A DNA stretch of 64,000 nt from positions 1 through 64,000 of the forward strand of contig DASZUG010000066.1 in the NCBI GenBank assembly GCA_035547755.1, given 5' to 3'. How positions within the stretch are numbered: position 1 is the first letter of the stretch; each line of letters begins with the position of its first letter. The notes beneath the pieces are model-generated. The model searched no databases. It worked only from the letters and a program-made list of their open reading frames with translations, and had not been told where the DNA came from. This stretch comes from Mesorhizobium_L sp035547755. GTDB lineage: Bacteria; Pseudomonadota; Alphaproteobacteria; Rhizobiales; Rhizobiaceae. A program made the translations under genes and the position numbers. Shown here piece after piece: positions 7,581 to 15,900 of the stretch.

Positions 7581-9125
7581 ATGAAACGATCGCACGTTCT
7601 GGCCCTTTGTTCGACTGCGCTCACCCTTTCCCTCTCCACGCCGGTATTCGCCGCGGAACCCGGCGGCCCGCCGGACGGCATCAACAAGATCAAGACCGTC
7701 GTCGTCATCTTCGCCGAGAACCGTGCATTCGACAATCTCTACGGACATTTTCCCGGTGCCGACGGAATCGACCAGGCGAGCAAGGAAAGTCTTCAGCAAC
7801 GCGACCGCGACGGCTCGATCCTGAAGGAATTGCCGCCGGTCTGGGACGGGCTGACAGCCAAGGGCGTCACGCCGCCCGTGACCCAGGCCATGACCGAGCA
7901 CCTTCCGAACGCGCCCTTCACGGTCAACGATCCCAAGGGCTTCAACGTCCCGCTGAGCACGGTGACGCACGATCTCTGGCATCGCTACTACCAGAACCAG
8001 ATGCAGATCGATGGCGGCAAGAACGACATGTTCGTCGCCTGGGCCGATTCCGGCGCAATGCCGATGAGCAATTGGAACGCGTCGAAGACGGCCATGTGGG
8101 CGGTCGCCAGGAAATACACCCTCGCCGATCATTTCTTCATGGGTGGTTTCGGCGGTTCTTTCTTCAATCACCAATGGCTGATCTGCGCCTGCGCGCCCTA
8201 TTATCCGAATGCGGACAAGAGCCCGGCGCATCCGACGATTTCGGTGACGAATGCAGATGGCACGGCTTTGAAAGTCGCTGACAACTCGCCCAAATCGGCG
8301 CTCGACGGCATTCCGAAATTCGTTTCTGACGGCAATTTGACGCCGGACTTCTATGCGGTCAACACGATGCAGCCTCCTTATCAGCCGAGCGGCAATCCAC
8401 CCGCGCCGGGCCAGGATCCGCGCTATGCCGACCCGAGCAAGCCGACGACGCTGCCGCCGCAGACGGAACCGACGATCGGCGACATGTTGAGCCTCAAGCA
8501 TGTCAGCTGGGCTTATTATTCAGGCGCATGGCAATATACGCTGGACCATGGCAATCACACGCCGGTGCCGAATTTCCAGTACCATCATCAACCGTTCAAC
8601 TATTACGCCAATTTCGCACCAGGGACCGAAGCGCGGCGGGAACATATCCGCGATGCGGGGTTGGGCGGCGTCAGTTTCATCGCCGCGATCGATAACGGCG
8701 TGCTGCCTCAGGTTTCCTTCTACAAGCCCCAGGGGAATCTCAACGAACATTCCGGCTATGCCGACATCCAGGCCGGCGACAGGCACATTGCGGATGTCGT
8801 CTCTCACCTCGAAAAGAGCCCGCAATGGCCGCATATGCTGGTGGTCGTCACCTATGACGAAAACGGCGGCATCTGGGATCACGTCGCGCCGCCCAAGGGC
8901 GACCGCTGGGGACCCGGCACGCGCATTCCGGCGATCATCATATCGCCTTTCGCCAAGCGCGATTACGTCGATCACACGCCTTATGACACCACGTCGATCC
9001 TGCGTTTTATCACCGAGCGTTTCGCGTTGCCCGAACTCCACGGGATCGTCGTCCGCGACAAGGCCGTAGCCGCGAATGGCGAACCGCCTCTTGGCGATCT
9101 CACCGGCGCGCTCAATCTTCACTGA
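7581..9125 (+). CDS. secreted phosphoesterase (phospholipase C/acid phosphatase family)
   Basis: A 514-residue protein of the phosphoesterase family that includes bacterial phospholipase C and AcpA-type acid phosphatases. The first 24 residues form a signal peptide ending at PVFA-AE. Conserved catalytic-domain motifs are VVVIFAENRAFDNLYGHFPG near the N-terminus (metal and nucleophile region), HSGYADIQAGDRHI, and TYDENGGIWDHV with VPPKGDRWGPGTRIPAIIISPF near the C-terminus. It probably hydrolyses phosphomonoesters or phospholipid head groups in the periplasm. ATG 7581 is preferred over ATG 7575 because GGAGGA then lies at proper spacing. The next small gene follows after 40 bp with its own AGGAGG site and may be co-transcribed. 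Confidence 0.88.
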   Translation: MKRSHVLALCSTALTLSLSTPVFAAEPGGPPDGINKIKTVVVIFAENRAFDNLYGHFPGADGIDQASKESLQQRDRDGSILKELPPVWDGLTAKGVTPPVTQAMTEHLPNAPFTVNDPKGFNVPLSTVTHDLWHRYYQNQMQIDGGKNDMFVAWADSGAMPMSNWNASKTAMWAVARKYTLADHFFMGGFGGSFFNHQWLICACAPYYPNADKSPAHPTISVTNADGTALKVADNSPKSALDGIPKFVSDGNLTPDFYAVNTMQPPYQPSGNPPAPGQDPRYADPSKPTTLPPQTEPTIGDMLSLKHVSWAYYSGAWQYTLDHGNHTPVPNFQYHHQPFNYYANFAPGTEARREHIRDAGLGGVSFIAAIDNGVLPQVSFYKPQGNLNEHSGYADIQAGDRHIADVVSHLEKSPQWPHMLVVVTYDENGGIWDHVAPPKGDRWGPGTRIPAIIISPFAKRDYVDHTPYDTTSILRFITERFALPELHGIVVRDKAVAANGEPPLGDLTGALNLH

Positions 9126-9165
9126 GTGATATTCAGGATGCCTGCCAAAACAGGAGGAAAATCAA

Positions 9166-9372
9166 GTGAACGTCGACAAGATTATCGCGCTGGTTTCCGC
9201 CGCCGGGATCGAACTCACCGACCGCCGCCGCAATAGCAGGGGCGACGGATGGTCCCTCAGTTTCTCAAATGGTGCTACTGTTGAAGTAGGTGATGGAGGA
9301 GAGGTCGGCGTCTCCGGCAATGGCGCCGCCGATGTTTCCAAATTGTTGGATCTTCCGACAAAGCCAGGCTGA
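9166..9372 (+). CDS. small hypothetical protein
   Basis: A 68-residue protein from a GTG start with AGGAGG 9 nt upstream. It begins MNVDKIIALVSAAGIEL and has a beta-rich middle (WSLSFSNGATVEVGDGGEVGVSG). No family recognised. Its position directly behind the phosphoesterase gene suggests co-transcription. It is the last gene before the leftmost tRNA-derived repeat at 9408, so it marks the chromosomal side of the island boundary. Confidence 0.6.
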   Translation: MNVDKIIALVSAAGIELTDRRRNSRGDGWSLSFSNGATVEVGDGGEVGVSGNGAADVSKLLDLPTKPG

Positions 9373-9407
9373 TCACAGCAGCACGAAACAAAGCTGCAAT
9401 TTCTACG

Positions 9408-9431
9408 AGATTTTTGGTAGCGGAGGAGGGA
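9408..9431 (-). repeat. outer partial tRNA-Met 3' end (left island boundary)
   Basis: These 24 bases are identical to 30736-30759 and contain the last 17 bases of the tRNA-Met gene plus 7 bases downstream of it. It is a direct repeat of the resident tRNA end and marks the outer left edge of the composite island. Base composition changes sharply to AT-rich beyond it. Confidence 0.7.
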
Positions 9432-9677
9432 TGATGTCCTCCGATCTGAGATAAGTCATTGATCTAAAAAGCGGAAAATCGTGATTGCCTCACGGTTCTT
9501 GACGAGGTCAATCACTTACAACAATGCGGACTTTCGATCAAGCTTGGTAATGGCTCGCCAGTAGGAAATCTTAAAATCTCAGACATGCGTTGAAAATGCC
9601 CGGTGTTTCCTTGCACCGGGTCAATAGTTGATGGTAGCTGTTGGCTTACCGGACGGGACAACGCTTGGGATTGAAAT
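9432..9677. other. AT-rich non-coding start of the island
   Basis: Between the left tRNA-derived repeat and the first island gene. I see no gene or clear structure; the base composition is already low-GC compared with the genes to the left. A promoter for the gene at 9678 is expected here. Confidence 0.4.
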
Positions 9678-10475
9678 ATGAATAAGTTGTTGGTGGGATG
9701 TTGCGTGATGATCCTGTCCATGACGTTGGCGGTCCCAGAACTATGGGCTTCACCCTATCCTCCAACCAACGGTCTGCCGGAAGCGAACCATACCAGAATA
9801 GTTAGCGAGGGTGTTAGAGATTTTCTCTCTGGGAAAACTCTTCACTATACATTATACTTTAATAACGATGGAACTTATCTTTATGTGGAAGAAGGAAAAG
9901 GGATTCATCGTGGTAAGTGGAGTGTATGCAAATTCGATAACGGGTTTGAGGGTGTCTTGAGCGATTTGTTCGGCCCCAATTGTGAAGGCGTAGTGACAAT
10001 TGATAATAAGAAATTAAATGCTGTCTGGAAGATATATTTTGTTACTTCCAAAGATGGGAAAGTTTATTATTCTGGCTTTGATTACATATGCCAATGTATT
10101 GCGAAACCAATCCAAGATGCCTTAACGGACGAGCAGAAGCGTAAGGAAATAGCCTCTGCTGGAGGAAATCCTAATGATGTTAACGCCCTTGTTGCACTTT
10201 ATAGGCTGTATCTCAATGCGAAATCTTGTAAAGAGGCAGGTTTAGTGTTTACAGACACCGAAGTTGAGAATATTGCAAAAAGTGCTAAGGCGCAAGAGGC
10301 GAAAATAAATTCAGATCAGCTACAAAATAACGCATGGCAAGAAGCCGCGAAAAGCTCTGGGTTTACACCTGCCGAAGCGAATGCGGATTATGACGCAGCT
10401 TTTAAGGAATGTAGTCAGCTTTTAACTCTTTATAATTTATCTGTCAGTCGCGTTCTTCCTAAGAAACCATTCTGA
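9678..10475 (+). CDS. secreted hypothetical protein, AT-rich
   Basis: A 265-residue protein with a clear signal peptide (MNKLLVGCCVMILSMTLAVPELWA, cleavage near residue 25). It has several cysteines in the mature part (C72, a CQC pair near 146-148, C185, C249), suggesting disulphide bonds in the periplasm. No family recognised. The middle reads like a beta-sheet domain (LHYTLYFNNDGTYLYVEEGKG), while the C-terminal half is helical and charged. Codon use is strikingly AT-rich (many ATA, TTA, AGA codons) compared with the rest of the window, a sign of recent horizontal acquisition. It lies just inside the left island boundary. Confidence 0.7.
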   Translation: MNKLLVGCCVMILSMTLAVPELWASPYPPTNGLPEANHTRIVSEGVRDFLSGKTLHYTLYFNNDGTYLYVEEGKGIHRGKWSVCKFDNGFEGVLSDLFGPNCEGVVTIDNKKLNAVWKIYFVTSKDGKVYYSGFDYICQCIAKPIQDALTDEQKRKEIASAGGNPNDVNALVALYRLYLNAKSCKEAGLVFTDTEVENIAKSAKAQEAKINSDQLQNNAWQEAAKSSGFTPAEANADYDAAFKECSQLLTLYNLSVSRVLPKKPF

Positions 10476-10546
10476 AGACTCTTTTTCCAGAATACACGCG
10501 ACTGTTTTGGTAATGGAATTGCGCTAGTCTGATTCAAGCTGTGAGG

Positions 10547-11167
10547 ATGATGACAGTGAATCTTGTTGCCTGCTTGCAATCATTTAATCGTAAAGAGCGC
10601 TATTGGGTTATTCGAAATATACTAGATTATCCGGATGGAATGGAAATTTCAGATTCGTTTCTTAACGTGTTAAATAAAGGATTTGATTGCGAATTTGAGA
10701 GAAATTCGTGGTGGGCGATAGATTATCATATTGATTGGTTGATTGGGGCTTTGGCCCTATACGGTAACGGAGGAGATCCGGGGCCGATTATTTGTGATAA
10801 CGTTAACCGGTTGGTTCGTGGAAGTCAGGAAGATTTTGATTTTATTGTGGCGGCAGGTAATACAATCGTGGTGATTGAGGCAAAATTTGAATCACCATGG
10901 ACACCCAAGCAGTACAAGAGTAAAGTTTCGAGGTTTAAGCAAATAAAATCCTATTTTAAGGAACTCTGCCCGGATGTAAAATTGGATTTTGGGTTGATGG
11001 CACGCCGCGAACGAAATGGCGTCATCGTGCCGCAAATCGAGCTTCAGGGGCCTCCTACCAAATGGTTTCGACGTATTAAGCGCTGGGATCCAATCTCGGG
11101 CAAGCCATCCAAAGATGGGTCTCATTGGCACATCAGCGGGGTTGATTTAGGGCGAAGTGGCGGCTGA
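10547..11167 (+). CDS. predicted PD-(D/E)XK nuclease-like protein, AT-rich
   Basis: A protein of about 206 residues, low in GC like its left neighbour. I do not recognise a named family, but residues about 96-112 (EDFDFIVAAGNTIVVIEAKFES) have the pattern of a PD-(D/E)XK nuclease core: an acidic residue, a short beta hairpin, then hydrophobic-E-A-K. A KQYKSKVSRFKQIKSYF helix follows, as expected for that fold. No methylase or helicase partner is adjacent. The start is ambiguous (GTG 10541, ATG 10547, ATG 10550, GTG 10556). It could be a solitary restriction-like enzyme, a fragment of a defence cassette or a DNA-processing protein; the nuclease label is an inference from the motif. Confidence 0.65.
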   Translation: MMTVNLVACLQSFNRKERYWVIRNILDYPDGMEISDSFLNVLNKGFDCEFERNSWWAIDYHIDWLIGALALYGNGGDPGPIICDNVNRLVRGSQEDFDFIVAAGNTIVVIEAKFESPWTPKQYKSKVSRFKQIKSYFKELCPDVKLDFGLMARRERNGVIVPQIELQGPPTKWFRRIKRWDPISGKPSKDGSHWHISGVDLGRSGG

Positions 11168-11623
11168 TTTTAGCTTCAGCTTTCTTGTGAGAGGCCCTAT
11201 TGCGGCGGGTGGAGCTTTGTCGCTGACGTGATCAGCTACCGAATACCTGCTGTATCGGTTGCGCTGGCGGCCTTCTTCCAGAGCCTGAGGGAGCCCTCTT
11301 TTTCTTGTTCTCGCTCGCCGTCGGGCATGCGGGGGCCATTCTCCCGATTTGCCCCTCTTCCGTCGCCGTCGCTCGCCCGTGACCGTCAAGAATGCCGTGG
11401 CCGAGCCGGGCAAGGGAGTGGTGCGGGCGCAGCACAGCGAGCCTCGGCCCCTTGCCCGGCTCGGGCATGGCGTTTAGGTCATGAAAGTGCGAATGGCGGC
11501 TGCGGAAGAGATTCCCGGTACAGGATGAAAACGGAAGATTGCGTCCTCCACATCCCCAAACTTTGGTGATTTGCAAAACTCTCGGCTGCTATGTCGTGAG
11601 CGCTACAGGACAGGGGGTGTGTC
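11168..11623. other. intergenic region in island with a large inverted repeat
   Basis: A 456-base stretch with GC content returning to the host level. Open frames here look like chance frames. The only structure found is the long inverted repeat at 11391-11474. Confidence 0.4.
11391..11474. repeat. 26-bp imperfect inverted repeat
   Basis: Arms 11391-11416 and 11449-11474 match at 23 of 26 positions, with a perfect 16-bp core (CCGAGCCGGGCAAGGG and complement) and a 32-base loop. The stem would be very stable. It could be a remnant transposon end pair, a strong RNA hairpin or a REP-like element. No T tract follows. Confidence 0.6.
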
Positions 11624-12040
11624 ATGGCCAAGCGACTGGCAAAGTTCCTTAAAGACGGCGACGCCGACGTGGTCGTCCGCTTCGACTACAGCAAAGTTCC
11701 TGTCGGGCATCAGGAGCCGCTTCGCGAGGACGCGAAGGCAATTCGTTCGAACCTGATAAGGGCGGCTGGGTACCTGATGGACACCCATGGCGCCTGGCTC
11801 CCATGGGTCGAGGCGGAGGCGGGCATGTCCGCGCCGAAGGGCCGCGATGCGATCAAAGTGTTCCGGCGCTTCCGTGATACCCCATTGCTGTTCGCGGACT
11901 TGGACCTAGCGCTCCCCGAGACTGCAATCGTGCGTCTCGCTGCGTCGCCCGGCTTGCCAGATAGGAGTTCGTGCCATTACATCTCCGCGTACACTGGCGT
12001 GAGATGTATCACGGGCTCCGGAACCTCTTGGCTCCGTTAA
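11624..12040 (+). CDS. DUF3102-like phage/plasmid protein, probably truncated
   Basis: A 138-residue reading frame. The segment AAGYLMDTHGAWLPWVEAEAGMSAPKGRDAIKVFRRF resembles DUF3102-type proteins of mobile elements, which have a helical pattern ending in W-L-P-W-x-E-A-E-x-G-M-S. In that family more sequence normally follows; here the frame runs into an unrelated tail (SSCHYISAYTGVRC) and ends about 20 bp before the IS481-type element begins. It is therefore probably a 3'-truncated gene interrupted by insertion or rearrangement. Family assignment is by motif resemblance only. Confidence 0.5.
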   Translation: MAKRLAKFLKDGDADVVVRFDYSKVPVGHQEPLREDAKAIRSNLIRAAGYLMDTHGAWLPWVEAEAGMSAPKGRDAIKVFRRFRDTPLLFADLDLALPETAIVRLAASPGLPDRSSCHYISAYTGVRCITGSGTSWLR

Positions 12041-13253
12041 CTAGCTGATTTTCCTATTTTCGTGAGCGACCCGAGACATAGGTGACGATTTGTACCGGAC
12101 ACATGGGTAACACTTTTCGGTTTTTGCCGGGAGGTGTTGATGCCGTGGAGAGAGTGTTCGGTGATGGAGGAACGTCTACGTTTCGTGGCCCGTCTTCTGG
12201 ACGGGGAAGGCATGAGCGCTGTGTGCCGGGAGTTCGGCATCTCGCGCAAGACCGGCTACAAGATCTTCAACCGCTACAAGGATGAAGGGCTTGAGGCGCT
12301 GACGGACCGTTCGCGCCGGCCGGTCAGATATGCCAACCAGCTTCCCGACCAGATCGAGCGGGCGATCGTGCGGTTGAAGCAGGATAAGCCGCACTGGGGC
12401 GCCCGCAAGATCAGGGAACTGCTGGTACGCAAGTTGGCCGGCGAGGTCCGCATCCCGGCCAGGAGCACCGTCCATGCCGTGCTCGACCGCCACGGCCTTG
12501 TGAGCCAGGCCCGCAAGAGGAATCGGGCGAACAAGGCCGCCGGCACACCCCTTTGCGATGCCGTCCAGCCCAATGATCTGTGGTGCGTCGACTTCAAGGG
12601 CGAGTTCAAGCTTGGCAACGGCCGCTATTGTTACCCCCTGACGGTCACGGACCAGGCCTCGCGCTATCTGCTCGCCTGCGAAGCGCTTGAAGCGACGAAG
12701 GAGGTCCCGGTCATCGAGGCCTTCGTCCGCCTGTTCAAGGAGCGCGGCTTGCCGGTCGCCATGCGCTCCGATAACGGGCTTCCTTTCGCTTCGCCCAATG
12801 GGCTTTACAACCTCTCGAAGCTGTCGGTCTGGTGGCTCAGCCTCGGCATCGCCATCGAGCGCATCAGGCCGGGCAACCCGCAGCAGAATGGCCGCCACGA
12901 GCGCATGCACCGCACCCTGAAGCAGGAGACCACGCGCCCGCCGGGCATGAACGTCCTGCAGCAGCAGGCCCGATTCGACGGCTTCATCAGCGAATTCAAC
13001 GAGGAACGGCCACACGAGGCACTGGCTATGAAAACCCCAGCCGAACTCTATACGCCCTCTTCAAGAGCCTATGAGGGACTGCCCGAACTGACTTATCCCT
13101 TCCACGATCGCGACATCCTCGTCACCGCCTGCGGCCGCATCTGCATGCACCGCAAGAAGATCAACGTCTCCACCGTGCTCGCCGGTCAAAGGCTCGGAAT
13201 CAAGGAAGTCGACGACGGCATTTGGCTTTTGAGCTTCATGCACTACGATCTCG

Positions 13254-13261
13254 GATATATC
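13254..13261. repeat. 8-bp target site duplication of IS66, left copy
   Basis: GATATATC directly before the IS66 left end; identical to 15781-15788. Eight-base duplications are characteristic of IS66-family insertion. Confidence 0.92.
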
Positions 13262-13341
13262 GTAAGCGAGTAGGCCACCCCACGTAGCGGGAGGTGTGGT
13301 GATCTGGGAGTCTCTCGGGAGATTTGTCCTGGGAGGCTCCT

Positions 13342-13740
13342 GTGAGCGCACATATGTCTGACAGTAAGAACTTCGAAGTTCTCACGGCCGAGCCGGTGCG
13401 GCTTGCGCATAGCCCGGCCCGACGGGTCAGGACCTGGTCGCGGGAGGAGAAGGCCAGGATCGTGACGGAGACGTTTGCGCCGGGGGCGAGCGTGTCGGCG
13501 ATTGCCCGTTCTCACGGCCTCGATCCGTCGCAGGTCTATGCGTGGCGTCGCAAGGCGTTGGCGTCGGGCATGGTTGCGCCGTTGCCGGAGGCGCCGATGA
13601 AACCGGTCAAGTTCACGCGCTTTGATGCGGCCCGCAGCGACATGGTGGAAATCGTTGTCGGCGATGTCGTGGTGCGCGCCGGCAGCGATGTTGATCCCGA
13701 GTACCTGACCAAGGTCATCCGTGCGGTTCGGGCGGCATGA
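13342..13740 (+). CDS. tnpA: IS66 TnpA-type accessory protein
   Basis: A protein of about 132 residues with an N-terminal helix-turn-helix of the transposase-8/IS3-orfA type (WSREEKARIVTETFAPGASVSAIARSHGLDPSQVYAWRRKAL). IS66 elements need this accessory DNA-binding protein together with TnpB and TnpC. The GTG start at 13342 follows GGGAGG by 5 nt; an ATG at 13354 is an alternative. The stop overlaps the tnpB start (ATGA), indicating translational coupling. The C-terminal part (MVEIVVGDVVVRAGSDVDPEYLTKVIRAVR) is the usual tail of rhizobial IS66 TnpA proteins. Confidence 0.88.
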   Translation: MSAHMSDSKNFEVLTAEPVRLAHSPARRVRTWSREEKARIVTETFAPGASVSAIARSHGLDPSQVYAWRRKALASGMVAPLPEAPMKPVKFTRFDAARSDMVEIVVGDVVVRAGSDVDPEYLTKVIRAVRAA

Positions 13741-14081
13741 TCCCGGCGGGCGTGCAGGTTTACGTGGCGGCGACGCCGGTCGACTTCCGCAAGGGAGCGA
13801 ACGGATTGATGGCGCTGGTGCGGGACGGCGGAGCTGATCCGTTCAACGGCGCGCTTTACGTGTTCCGCTCGAAAAGGGCGGACAGGGTAAAGGCGGTCTG
13901 GTGGGATGGGTCCGGAGTATGCCTGTTTGCCAAGACGCTCGAGGAAACGAAGTTTTGCTGGCCGAAGATTGCGCCGACCAGGGTGCGGCTGAACCACGCG
14001 CAACTGCTGGCGCTGGTCGACGGGCTGGACTGGAAGAAGGTCCGGCCGGTGGCGGTGAAGCGACCGCGATCGGTTGGCTGA
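13737..14081 (+). CDS. tnpB: IS66 TnpB (Orf2-like) protein
   Basis: A 114-residue protein with the family signature: VAATPVDFRKGANGLMALV at the start, DPFNGALYVFRSKRADRVKAVWWDGSGVCLFAKTLE in the middle and LNHAQLLALVDGLDW near the end. Length matches the usual 110-120 residues. Its ATG overlaps the tnpA stop by one base (ATGA). Its exact biochemical role in IS66 transposition is not established. Confidence 0.93.
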   Translation: MIPAGVQVYVAATPVDFRKGANGLMALVRDGGADPFNGALYVFRSKRADRVKAVWWDGSGVCLFAKTLEETKFCWPKIAPTRVRLNHAQLLALVDGLDWKKVRPVAVKRPRSVG

Positions 14082-14156
14082 TCTGCCTGTGGCACGTTGA
14101 ATCAGGGCGTTGAAAAGCGTTGAGAAAACGGCCGCGAACATGCTCTGCTGACGGGG

Positions 14157-15758
14157 ATGACGACGCCCGTTGCAGAGCTTCCCGACGACGTTGACGCGCT
14201 CAAGGCGATGGTCATGGCCATGGCCGAGCAGCGGGCCCAGATCGAAGCGCGCAACGCCCATCTGGAAGCCAGCAATACGCATCTCGAAACGGTGAACAAG
14301 ACCGCCGAGGAACGCATTCTCGAATTGACAGCGATCGTGAAGATGCTGGAGCGGGCACGCTACGGCACGCGCTCGGAACGGCTGCGTGGCGAGCAGTTGA
14401 GCGATGAGCAGATCGCCTTCGTGTTCGACGAGATCGAAACCGGCGTAGCGGCGATCGAGGCCGAGCTGGAACGCGCCAGGCCGGACAGGCCAAAACGCGC
14501 ACCGCGCCCGCGCAAGGGCTTTGCCACGCATCTGGAGCGGGTCGAGATCGTCATCGAGCCTGAGACGCCGGAAGGTTGCGCGGAGCTGGAGAAAGTCCTG
14601 ATCGGCGAGGACGTGTCGGAGCGGCTGGACGTGACGCCGGCGCGGTTCCGGGTGATCGTCACCCGCCGCCCGAAATACGCCTACAGGGGCCGCGACGGCG
14701 TGATCCAGGCGGCCGCTCCCGCCCACATCATCGACAGCGGCATCCCCACCGAGGCGTTGCTGGCGCAGATTGCGGTCGCCAAATATGCCGACGGCTTGCC
14801 GCTCTACCGGCAGGAAGCGATCTATGCGCGAGATGACGTCGAGCTTGACCGATCGCTGATGGCGCAATGGATGGGCAAGGTCGGCTTCGAATTGCAGCCG
14901 CTGGCCGATTATGTGCTGGAAAGGATCAAGCAGGGCGAACGGGTCTTTGCCGACGAGACGACACTGCCGACGCTGGCGCCTGGAACTGGCAAGACCCGGA
15001 AAGCCTGGCTATGGGCCTACGCCAGGGACGATCGGCCCTTTGGCGGCACCAGTCCGCCGATGGTCGCCTACCGCTTCGAGGACAGCCGTGGCGGTGAATG
15101 TGCGGCGCGCCATCTGGCGGGTTTTGCCGGCATCCTGCAGGTGGACGGCTATGCCGCCTACAATCAGTTGGTCAAATCCGCCGGCGCCAATGACGGGGTC
15201 CAACTGGCCGCCTGTTTTGCCCACGTGCGGCGCAAGTTCTACGAGCTGCATGTGAACGGAAGCTCGCGGCTGGCGACGCAAACGGTGAAGGCCATGGCGG
15301 GGCTGTGGAAGATCGAGGCCGAAATCCGCGGCCTCGATCCCGCGGCGCGGGCGAATGTCCGTCAGGAGAAATCCGCCGCCATCGTCGCCGGCCTCTTCGA
15401 ACTGTGGGAAAAGGAACTGCCGCGCCTGTCCGGCAAATCCAAGCTTGCCGAAGCGATCCGCTACGCCATCTCCAGGCGCGCAGCCCTCGAGCGCTTCCTG
15501 ACCGACGGGCGCATCGAGATCGACTCCAACATCGTCGAGCGGGCAATCAGACCGCAAACAATTACGAGAAAGAACAGCCTGTTCGCCGGCTCCCACGGCG
15601 GCGGCCGGACCTGGGCGACGATCGCGACGCTCCTTCAAACGGTAAAAATGAACGATGTCGATCCACATGCCTGGCTCACCCAGACCTTGGAACGCATCGC
15701 CCAGGGTTGGCCAATCTCCAAGATCGACGACATCATGCCCTGGAACTTCAAAGCCTGA
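14157..15758 (+). CDS. tnpC: IS66 transposase TnpC
   Basis: A 533-residue DDE transposase of the IS66 family. An N-terminal coiled coil (about 10-75, repeated A/E/L) is followed by a zinc-finger-like/linker region and the catalytic core. Core motifs include ERVFADETTLPTLAPGTGKTRKAWLWAYARDDRP (first D), ILQVDGYAAYNQL with AACFAHVRRKFYEL (second D) and RIEIDSNIVERAIRP with the last acidic residue, ending in the DHLPWN-like tail (DDIMPWNFKA). No internal stop or frameshift is visible, so the enzyme looks intact. It ends 22 bp before the right terminal repeat. Confidence 0.94.
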   Translation: MTTPVAELPDDVDALKAMVMAMAEQRAQIEARNAHLEASNTHLETVNKTAEERILELTAIVKMLERARYGTRSERLRGEQLSDEQIAFVFDEIETGVAAIEAELERARPDRPKRAPRPRKGFATHLERVEIVIEPETPEGCAELEKVLIGEDVSERLDVTPARFRVIVTRRPKYAYRGRDGVIQAAAPAHIIDSGIPTEALLAQIAVAKYADGLPLYRQEAIYARDDVELDRSLMAQWMGKVGFELQPLADYVLERIKQGERVFADETTLPTLAPGTGKTRKAWLWAYARDDRPFGGTSPPMVAYRFEDSRGGECAARHLAGFAGILQVDGYAAYNQLVKSAGANDGVQLAACFAHVRRKFYELHVNGSSRLATQTVKAMAGLWKIEAEIRGLDPAARANVRQEKSAAIVAGLFELWEKELPRLSGKSKLAEAIRYAISRRAALERFLTDGRIEIDSNIVERAIRPQTITRKNSLFAGSHGGGRTWATIATLLQTVKMNDVDPHAWLTQTLERIAQGWPISKIDDIMPWNFKA

Positions 15759-15780
15759 ACGGCCCCGGCTACCCGCTTAC

Positions 15781-15788
15781 GATATATC
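15781..15788. repeat. 8-bp target site duplication of IS66, right copy
   Basis: GATATATC directly after the IS66 right end, matching 13254-13261. Confidence 0.92.
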
Positions 15789-15900
15789 GATCTGGAACAG
15801 AGGACCTTGCAGACCATCGACAACCCGTTCGGCACGAGGTTGTCACCCATGTCTTAGGGACAATCTGTTACCTATGTCTCCGGGCCGTACATGAGAAAAC

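Larger units (their letters stand above)
13262..15780 (+). mobile_element. complete IS66-family insertion sequence
   Basis: A 2,519-bp element with terminal inverted repeats beginning GTAAGCG at both ends (GTAAGCGAGTAGGCC left; GTAAGCGGGTAGCCG right, read inward). It carries the three canonical IS66 genes tnpA, tnpB and tnpC in order. The 8-bp duplication GATATATC flanks it on both sides and it sits in the 3' end of the IS481-type transposase gene. The intact ends and genes suggest a fairly recent, potentially mobile insertion. Confidence 0.93.
12140..15857 (+). pseudogene. IS481-family transposase interrupted by IS66
   Basis: An integrase-core (DDE) transposase. It has an N-terminal helix-turn-helix (GMSAVCREFGISRKTGYKIF), a linker helix-turn-helix (LVRKLAGEVRIPARSTVHAVL), and the catalytic core with LWCVDFKGEF (first D), MRSDNGLPFAS (second D) and QQNGRHERMHRTLKQE (E). 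The gene reads 12140-13261, is broken by the IS66 insertion and resumes at 15789-15857 in the same frame once one copy of the 8-bp duplication is removed (DLEQRTLQTIDNPFGTRLS). The joined product would be 396 residues. As it stands the product reads four or so foreign codons (VSE) after residue 374 and stops, removing only the extreme C-terminus, so residual activity cannot be excluded. GGGAGG precedes the ATG at 12140. Confidence 0.88.
12063..15891 (+). mobile_element. IS481-type insertion sequence, split by IS66 element
   Basis: Imperfect inverted repeats flank the transposase: the left end contains GAGACATAGGTGAC (about 12072) and ACATGGGTAACA (about 12100), and the right end carries their complements around 15840-15882. 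Without the IS66 insert the element would be about 1.3 kb. Exact outer ends are uncertain by several bases; TGAG occurs beside both ends (12063-12066 and 15892-15895) and might be a short target duplication. Confidence 0.7.
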
